Assembly (NCBI RefSeq): GCF_000242595.2
Contig: NC_017098.1
Span: 2,809,501-2,873,500, forward strand
Length of the DNA: 64,000 nt
Source of the DNA: Spirochaeta africana DSM 8902
GTDB taxonomy: Bacteria; Spirochaetota; Spirochaetia; DSM-27196; DSM-8902
Reading direction: 5' to 3'
Shown: positions 58,219-64,000 of the stretch, piece after piece
Numbering within the stretch: the stretch's first letter is position 1
Layout: each line of letters opens with the position of its first letter
Translations under genes and position numbers: made by a program
The notes under the pieces: generated by a model
Databases searched by the model: none
Told to the model about the DNA's origin: nothing
What the model saw: the letters and a program-made list of their open reading frames with translations, nothing else

Positions 58219-61200
58219 TCAGTTGATCCACTGCAGCGGGAACAGATCCGCCAGCACATGGCCGGGATCATACTGTCGTGGGCCGCCATACAGCACCCAG
58301 ACCCGCACATTACCAGCGCCGTAGGCTGACAGTGTGGCACTGCCGTTAGACACCGTGTGGCTTTCGCCGGTTATCACGTCACGGTAGGTACCGTTGGGGA
58401 TGTTATGAAAGGTCTGTGCCCCGTCCAGTACCACCAGCGCAAAGCTGTCGACCTCGTCATCGGTGTATCGACGACGGAAGGCCTGAAAGCCGTCGACAGC
58501 GTACTGCCCTTTCTGCAGCGCAGGGACCGCCCGGCGAACCAGGTTCAAGGCACGGATATGCCGTGCCAGGGGATGACTCAGGGTTTCTGCCATCGCACCG
58601 GTAGCATTGCTGTAGCGCCCGAAATCCTGCACATCCACGCTGCCTTCGATGTGGTCGCCAAAGTAGGCCCGACCGGTTTCATCCAGCGGCGCATTCGGGC
58701 CGACATCGATAACCGCGCCCTTCATGAACTCGATCTCGGTGCCGTAATAGATCGTCGGGATCCCGCGGAAGGTGAACATCAGGCTGAGCTTGTCCGGCCA
58801 GAACCCGGCATAGCGCTGGTTCTCCGGCGCGGTATCCGGTGCGTAGTCATGGCTGTCCACGTAGGTCACATTCCAGGTAGCATCGTTATAAGCCCAGTCG
58901 CCGCCAACCGCGATATTCCAGGCATCGCTTACATGATTGAAGGACCAGTGCATCGGAAAGTCGATGACCGCCTGTCCGCTGAACATGCTGTAGTCCGGTT
59001 CGCGATAGGTGTTGTTTATCAGTACGTGATTATCGCTGGAGGGCTGATCACTGACATTCAGATTATCCTGCCAGTACTGGTATACCGATGCCTCGCGCTC
59101 TTCCCGGGTAGCCCATGGGTAGCTGTAGTCGTTGGCACCCTTCCAGGTATAGAACGGGGTCGAGATGTTCGGGTTATCGCTGTTCCAGATACTGCGGTAG
59201 CGGGTTGCCACCTCGCCGAACATAAAGAAATCCTCACCACCGCGTTCCTGGAATGCGGGCAGGAATTCACGGTTAAACACCAGCCGTGAGATGTGTTTGA
59301 CGGTATCGATACGGAAGGCGTCGACCCCCATGTCGATGTAGCGGTTGTAGGCATCGATCAGATAATCGGTTACCACCGGGTTTTCGGTGTTCAGGTCCTG
59401 GCAGTCACCAGCGATCGATCCGATCTGCACCTCGTACTGTTCCCAACCGCCCTTGAATTCATGGTGATGGTAGATATGCTCGGTATCCAGCGGGTCTCGC
59501 AGTGCCCGGATCCGTGCCTGGAACTGATCCCCGGGCTGCAGTGCGGCATAGGTCGCATTCTCACCGCCAATGGCTCGGGCTCCGGCCTCAAGCAGATCGT
59601 TGGCCAGATGATTGTCCGGATCCTGCCAGTTCAGGTAACTCCCGGTAGCATCCTGCTGGAACAGCGGATGCAGTACCTCGTCGCCAAAGTTGCCGGTATG
59701 GTTCCAGACAACATCCTGGATAATCTTCATATCCCGGGCATGGACCTCGTTGATAAGCCGCTGATAATCGTATCCGGGGGACTTGTACCGGGGATCAACC
59801 TCGCTGTGGTTCGAGGAATGGTACCCGTGGTAGTCATACCCCGACATGTTCTTGACTACCGGGGTGATCCAGATAGCGCTGAATCCCAGAGCCTTGATGT
59901 AATCCAGCTTTTCGACCAGTCCCTTGAAATCACCGCGCCACTCTGGATGCGGGTTACCGGTCATGGCATTGTCCCAGGCATACACATTGTTGCTGGGGTC
60001 CCCATCGTAAAACCGGGTAGTCATAAGGAAATAGATGGTCTCCTCGCGAAAATCGCCGCGATCCGGGGTACCGATGTTGTAGAAAAAGCTCTTTTCGGTC
60101 TGATTACCGGCTGCGTCAACCACCAGAAAGTTAAACTGGGTGCGCTCGGCGACATACTCGGTACCCCCGGTGATCCCGTTTGTACTCGAGGCATCACCGG
60201 CAACGTAGATCAGGTCGTCGGTAGTTGCCGCCCGACCTTCTGTGGTGTAGTAGGCACGGGTGGTGCCGCCGGCGTTATCGGTCACCGTAAACTGTACCTC
60301 TACTGCATCGGTATATGAACCGGCAGGGATTGACGAGGTGATCTGCGGTGGCGTGATGTCATTATTCTCATCAACATCAAAAACCAGATCGACAATGGTC
60401 CCGGCGACTCCTTCGCGATTCACCCCGAAGGCACGCACGGTTGTGGTGCTTTCCAGGACGAACGGGGCGTCATACTGCAGCGACCCCTCATCCGGGGTAC
60501 TGCCGTCCAGGGTGTAATAGATAACGTCATCGGGATTGCTTGAGCTCAGTTCGATCTGCTGAGTAGAATCAAAAACCCCCGGTGCCGGACTGGACTGTAT
60601 CACTGGCGTCCCGGGAGCATTCGGATTCTGATCCGACCAGCTGCCGTCCTGAAACCACCACTCACCGCTTTCGCGGGAAAGATCCGCGGTTTGGCCGCCC
60701 CCGTTATTGCTGAAGATCAGGTTGATCGACTCTGTATCAGGAAAATCGTAGTAACTCCAGCCGGTCGAGTGGGTCTGCAGCTCAACACCTGGCCAGGAAA
60801 CCTCGTCCAGTGCCGGTTCGGCATTCCAGTAATAGATATGGCTGAAGTTCTCGGCATACACCCGGATTCCATCAACAGGTTCGGGCTCCGGTTCGGGTTC
60901 GGGTTCGGGCTCGGGCTCGGGATCTTCAATCTCCCACTCCCCATCGTACCAGGCCGAAGCCTCCACAGGACCGTCAAGGGTTGTCTCTACCCTGGCGCCA
61001 CTGCCGTCGAAGATAAAGCTGATCTGCTCATCCAGGGGATAGAACTCGGCAGGGATGGTGTACGACCACCAGCCCTCGCCGGCATCACTCATCTGCGGGC
61101 CAGGCCAGTTGTGTCCCTCCAACTCGGAAAATGCCCGGCGCTCGCTGGTTTCCCAGTACCAGATGGTCGGCTGACTGTCCCAGGCAAAGTAGATCGTAAT

Positions 61201-61656
61201 ATCGGTCTCTGGTTCCGGCTCCGGATCATCCGGGCTTTCGGCCAGTTCCCAGCTGCCGTCGTACCAGGCGTCGGCGGTAATCGGGGCTGCCAGCGATGTT
61301 TCATGATGTCGCTCGGTCGAGCCATCAAATATAAACTGCAGCTCACGCTCCAGCGGGAGATATGCCGCAGGGATGGTATACGACCACCAGCCGTCGCCGG
61401 CATCGCTCATCTTCGGGCCAGGCCAGCTGTAGCCTTCCAGCTCGAAGATTGCGTCTCCGTCGGTCTCCCACAGCCACAGGGTTGGCTGGGCATCGCTTTG
61501 GTAAAATATGGTAATTCCGGTCGGCTCGGCGCTGCGGGCACTGCTGCCGGAATCCTCACTGGTCTGAAACGGATTGCTGCAGCCAGCCAGTAGCACGGCT
61601 GCGGCAATCAGTGCGGCAGGCACAACTCTGCGCAGCACTGAAATCGGGTTACTCAT
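58219..61656 (-). CDS. Modular secreted alpha-amylase-family lipoprotein
   Basis: 1145 residues. Lipoprotein signal with LLAGC (Cys26). Two starch-binding-type modules of about 90 residues (about 46-137 and 150-246, each with WPGPKM or WPGPQM, MSDAGxGWWSYTIPA and FIFDGS). An (EP)n linker leads to a third, different module (262-350, FPDTESINLIFSNNGGGQT). A chitobiase-C-type domain (352-432) and an Ig-like domain (432-520) follow. The GH13 catalytic domain runs from about 530 to 1060 with DVVWNH, nucleophile Asp784 (FRIDTVKH), acid Glu815 (FGEV) and Asp937 (DSHD). It is an alpha-amylase or a maltogenic relative on the cell surface. AGGAGG lies seven bases before ATG 61656. Confidence 0.94.
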   Translation of the reverse strand: MSNPISVLRRVVPAALIAAAVLLAGCSNPFQTSEDSGSSARSAEPTGITIFYQSDAQPTLWLWETDGDAIFELEGYSWPGPKMSDAGDGWWSYTIPAAYLPLERELQFIFDGSTERHHETSLAAPITADAWYDGSWELAESPDDPEPEPETDITIYFAWDSQPTIWYWETSERRAFSELEGHNWPGPQMSDAGEGWWSYTIPAEFYPLDEQISFIFDGSGARVETTLDGPVEASAWYDGEWEIEDPEPEPEPEPEPEPEPVDGIRVYAENFSHIYYWNAEPALDEVSWPGVELQTHSTGWSYYDFPDTESINLIFSNNGGGQTADLSRESGEWWFQDGSWSDQNPNAPGTPVIQSSPAPGVFDSTQQIELSSSNPDDVIYYTLDGSTPDEGSLQYDAPFVLESTTTVRAFGVNREGVAGTIVDLVFDVDENNDITPPQITSSIPAGSYTDAVEVQFTVTDNAGGTTRAYYTTEGRAATTDDLIYVAGDASSTNGITGGTEYVAERTQFNFLVVDAAGNQTEKSFFYNIGTPDRGDFREETIYFLMTTRFYDGDPSNNVYAWDNAMTGNPHPEWRGDFKGLVEKLDYIKALGFSAIWITPVVKNMSGYDYHGYHSSNHSEVDPRYKSPGYDYQRLINEVHARDMKIIQDVVWNHTGNFGDEVLHPLFQQDATGSYLNWQDPDNHLANDLLEAGARAIGGENATYAALQPGDQFQARIRALRDPLDTEHIYHHHEFKGGWEQYEVQIGSIAGDCQDLNTENPVVTDYLIDAYNRYIDMGVDAFRIDTVKHISRLVFNREFLPAFQERGGEDFFMFGEVATRYRSIWNSDNPNISTPFYTWKGANDYSYPWATREEREASVYQYWQDNLNVSDQPSSDNHVLINNTYREPDYSMFSGQAVIDFPMHWSFNHVSDAWNIAVGGDWAYNDATWNVTYVDSHDYAPDTAPENQRYAGFWPDKLSLMFTFRGIPTIYYGTEIEFMKGAVIDVGPNAPLDETGRAYFGDHIEGSVDVQDFGRYSNATGAMAETLSHPLARHIRALNLVRRAVPALQKGQYAVDGFQAFRRRYTDDEVDSFALVVLDGAQTFHNIPNGTYRDVITGESHTVSNGSATLSAYGAGNVRVWVLYGGPRQYDPGHVLADLFPLQWIN
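60880..60923. repeat. Hexanucleotide tandem repeat coding an EP linker
   Basis: Imperfect GGTTCG/GGCTCG units on the plus strand encode alternating Pro-Glu on the minus strand. A shorter copy of the same linker lies at 63946-63975 in the neighbouring amylase gene. Such repeats are prone to length change. Confidence 0.75.
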
Positions 61657-61671
61657 TCCTCATCCTCCTGT

Positions 61672-61705
61672 AAAAATTGGCGGCAGTCACGGAATGACTG
61701 CCGCC
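61672..61705 (-). terminator. Hairpin terminator between the two amylase genes
   Basis: 11-bp perfect stem (GGCGGCAGTCA with TGACTGCCGCC), 5-nt loop, then AATTTTTA on the minus strand. It lies after the stop of the gene at 61717 and only 16 nt before the start of the next, so it may be partial. Confidence 0.8.
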
Positions 61706-61716
61706 GGGTTCTACCT

Positions 61717-64000
61717 CTATTGCTCCTCTATAAGGATTACGCCGTTGGAACCGGCGTTAAAAGTGACGCTGCCGCCACTTACCGTAGCGGTACTGTCGTC
61801 ATAGGCATTGCGCACGGCAATCCCGTCGCTCCAGATTCCCGATACGTTCACCGTTACACTCCCGGATGCGCCGGTAACCACCACAACACGGTTGTCTGCA
61901 GTCTGTCGGCTAAAGGCGTAGCCGTTGCTGTGTCCCGAGATCTGCTGATGCTGTCCGGCGCCCACCGCAACGTTACGGCGGCGGAACTGCCCCAGACGCT
62001 GGAAATGCGCCAGAACCTGGTCATTTTCGGCCCCCCAGTTCATAAACGATCGCGTCCCCTGGTCATTGTCGGAGCCGGTCTCGCCAAACGGCCGGGCTGT
62101 CTCATCACCGTAGAACACCTTTACCCCACCCGGGGCAAGCAGCAGGTTGGTCCCGCCGTTGATCAGGTTATGGCGATCATGCAGATGGGTATCATGCTGA
62201 CTGATGTAGCTTAATGCATTGAATCCCGGATCGCTGTTAATCGCAGCGGCATAGCCGGCGTAGGTATTCTCCATCTGGGTGGGATGGTTCTCGGCCGGAC
62301 CGCCGCCATGCTGCCCCTGAAAGGTAAAGTTGATAACCGAGTCAAAGCCGTAATCGAACCAGTGACTGCGACCTACCCCATGCCCCCACACCTCAGCGGT
62401 CATCCAGAAGTCATCGGTCCAGTCTGCCCCGGGTGCATTCGGGTTGTTGGCACGCCAGGTCCAGAGGGCATCATTGGCGGCCTGCTTGAGCTGAGCCCAG
62501 CGGAAGGGTTCAACATGCTTTACCGTGTCGGCCCGGAACCCGTCTATGCCGAACTCCTCGACCCAGGCAGCCAGCCATTTCACGATATAATCAGCCGGGG
62601 CCACTCCGATATCCTGTCGCAGGCCGTCTGCCGCAGGGAGACGCCAGGGATCATACTCGCCCCCGGACTCCATGGCCCATTTGGTTTGCAGCAGCGGGGG
62701 GAGCCCGACACTGTGGGTAGTTTCAGTCTTGAAATCCGGCAGATACGCCAGGTTCATGGTCAGGTCATCTCCGCCACCTTCCTGGTATCCCGGCAGACCG
62801 GCGCGAACCCAGTCAGATCCCCAGTAGCCGTCCCACATTGCGGAATTGGTGTAATCCATCGAGCCGTCATCGTTATAGCTGAACCAGTTCTGACCGCCAG
62901 AGGGCGACCAGCTGTGCGCCTCGGACAGACTCATATGGGTCCCGAAACCGTAGCGGGCCCCATCTGCAAGGGTTGGGTAGCCAGGATGGTTCATGACCAC
63001 ATCCAGGATTACCCGGATCCCCTGCTCGTGCGCAGTGTCGACAAAGCTGCGCATCTCTTCGACGGTACCGATATTCCGGTCCATCATGGTGTAGTCCAGG
63101 GCATAGTAGCCGTGATAGCCATAATGGGCAAAATCCCCATCGTTGCCGCCGCCGACAAACCCGTGTACCTGCTCATAGGGCGCGGTAATCCAGATAGCGG
63201 TAATCCCCAGATCCTCAAAGTAGCCTTCATCCAGTTTCTGCGTCATTCCGATTATGTCGCCACCATGGAAGGTACCGATACTGCTGCCGGTAGCATCCAC
63301 CGAGGGACGCCCGTAGGAGTTGTTATTGCTCGGGTCACCGTCGAGAAAGCGGTCAGTCATTGCAAAGTATACGGTGACATTGTCCCAGCTGAAATCGCTT
63401 TCTGTCTGGGTTCCGCGACGATACAAAAACGGACCGGCAGTGGTGGATCCAACCGAGTTGTCCGCACGAACCTCCAGCGAAACCGACCCATCCTGGGGCA
63501 GCTGCAGCCCGACGCCGGTACCGGACAGGCTGTTCCAGCTGCCGCCGTCAACGCGGTACTGCAGCGAGGTAACCGGTGCATCCTCGTGGGCGGTCGCCTC
63601 GATCTGAACGGTAACCGAGTCGGCATCCCCGAATACACCGCCAGCCGGGGAGACCGAAATCTCGGGGGCTGCCGGATCATCAGGTCCGTCAGGATCGCTG
63701 TCGTACCAATCGCCATCACGATACCACCACTCGCCTGATTCCCGGCTCAGATCTGCGGTTTGCCCGCCGCCGTTGTTGCTGAATATCAGATTGGCGGAGT
63801 CCGCATCGGGAAAATCGTAATACATCCAGCCCGAGCTGTGATCCTGCAGGGCTACGCCAGGCCAGGAAACAATCTCAATCTCCGGCACAACGCTCCAGAA
63901 ATAGATGTGGCTGTAGCCCTCGGTATACACCCGGATACCCTCGCCTGGTTCCGGTTCGGGCTCCGGTTCGGGGTCAGGGCCGATTAACTCCCAACTGCCG
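61717..64000 (-). CDS. Second modular alpha-amylase-family protein, N-terminus outside the window
   Basis: At least 761 codons; the frame is open to the right edge. The visible N-terminal end (SWELIG, then an EP linker) shows the tail of another starch-binding-type module, so the gene is built like its neighbour. A WPGVALQDHSSGWMYYDFPD module follows, close to module 3 of the neighbour. Then come an Ig-like domain and a GH13 domain of the periplasmic MalS style: VILDVVMNH, GFRADTVKHVE (nucleophile), MTAEVWGHGV (acid) and SQHDTHLHDR (third Asp). It ends with a beta-sandwich C domain (about 80 residues). Probably secreted or lipidated; the signal is outside the window. First gene of the amylase pair. 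Confidence 0.93.
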   Translation of the reverse strand, partial: GSWELIGPDPEPEPEPEPGEGIRVYTEGYSHIYFWSVVPEIEIVSWPGVALQDHSSGWMYYDFPDADSANLIFSNNGGGQTADLSRESGEWWYRDGDWYDSDPDGPDDPAAPEISVSPAGGVFGDADSVTVQIEATAHEDAPVTSLQYRVDGGSWNSLSGTGVGLQLPQDGSVSLEVRADNSVGSTTAGPFLYRRGTQTESDFSWDNVTVYFAMTDRFLDGDPSNNNSYGRPSVDATGSSIGTFHGGDIIGMTQKLDEGYFEDLGITAIWITAPYEQVHGFVGGGNDGDFAHYGYHGYYALDYTMMDRNIGTVEEMRSFVDTAHEQGIRVILDVVMNHPGYPTLADGARYGFGTHMSLSEAHSWSPSGGQNWFSYNDDGSMDYTNSAMWDGYWGSDWVRAGLPGYQEGGGDDLTMNLAYLPDFKTETTHSVGLPPLLQTKWAMESGGEYDPWRLPAADGLRQDIGVAPADYIVKWLAAWVEEFGIDGFRADTVKHVEPFRWAQLKQAANDALWTWRANNPNAPGADWTDDFWMTAEVWGHGVGRSHWFDYGFDSVINFTFQGQHGGGPAENHPTQMENTYAGYAAAINSDPGFNALSYISQHDTHLHDRHNLINGGTNLLLAPGGVKVFYGDETARPFGETGSDNDQGTRSFMNWGAENDQVLAHFQRLGQFRRRNVAVGAGQHQQISGHSNGYAFSRQTADNRVVVVTGASGSVTVNVSGIWSDGIAVRNAYDDSTATVSGGSVTFNAGSNGVILIEEQ

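Noticed and set aside
1-64000. Insertion sequences, CRISPR arrays, prophage, riboswitches and rRNA
   Set aside because: I looked for transposase or integrase motifs, regularly spaced repeats and known leader folds and found none; this was by eye, so short or degenerate examples could be missed.

Overview
The window is GC-rich, densely coded bacterial DNA. The gene content best fits a free-living, saccharolytic spirochaete of the Spirochaeta type. Supporting signs are the eukaryote-like (type 2) isoleucyl-tRNA synthetase, a two-domain cyclic-nucleotide-binding protein, a receptor-less chemoreceptor-like protein, many lipoproteins and beta-barrel-like exported proteins, and a strong alpha-glucan/alpha-glucoside economy. 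This assignment is inference from gene families; no rRNA or other marker is present.

Layout. 1-8266 (minus strand): a translation operon valS - degenerate kinase-fold protein - small membrane protein - ileS - lipoprotein. 8321-13474 (minus): GH13 alpha-1,6-type glucosidase, methyltransferase, double cNMP-domain protein, glyA. 13583-14917 (plus): minimal MCP-like protein. 14901-18386 (minus): ECF sigma factor, anti-sigma factor, exported protein, and an IPT/TIG-transglutaminase-fold protein without its catalytic Cys. 18487-19440: murB. 19520-27725 (minus): an alpha-glucoside locus with substrate-binding lipoprotein, two permeases, LacI regulator, GH65 phosphorylase, then an exported protein. 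27962-29302: ackA. 29507-31812 (minus): conserved protein, MscS channel and DJ-1 protein, divergent from a ParA/MinD-type ATPase gene (31903-33498). 33541-37170 (minus): a 1209-residue fusion of 2-oxoacid dehydrogenase E1 alpha, E1 beta, a lipoyl domain and a FabH-type ketosynthase, the most unusual gene here. 37469-37542: a CAT-anticodon tRNA. 37817-42587: membrane and lipid genes, including a 54-residue Pmp3-type protein. 42725-50944 (plus): DUF2339-like membrane protein, membrane GDPD, LuxR-HTH/alpha-beta-hydrolase fusion, PLD-type protein; an acyltransferase gene runs into the end of the PLD gene. 51927-54986: a second sugar ABC importer. 54997-56244 (minus): GNAT-membrane fusion. 56399-58087: ettA-like ABC-F gene. 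58219 to the right edge (minus): two modular secreted alpha-amylases sharing starch-binding-type modules.

How it fits together: secreted amylases cut starch, ABC importers bring in alpha-glucosides, the GH65 phosphorylase and GH13 glucosidase split them inside the cell, and acetate kinase makes ATP from the fermentation end product. No importer ATPase lies in the window, so both importers probably share one encoded elsewhere.

A recurring regulatory feature is that at least seven genes lack a Shine-Dalgarno sequence and carry a -10-like hexamer ending exactly 6 nt before the start codon. This predicts leaderless mRNAs, alongside many genes with ordinary AGGAGG-type sites.
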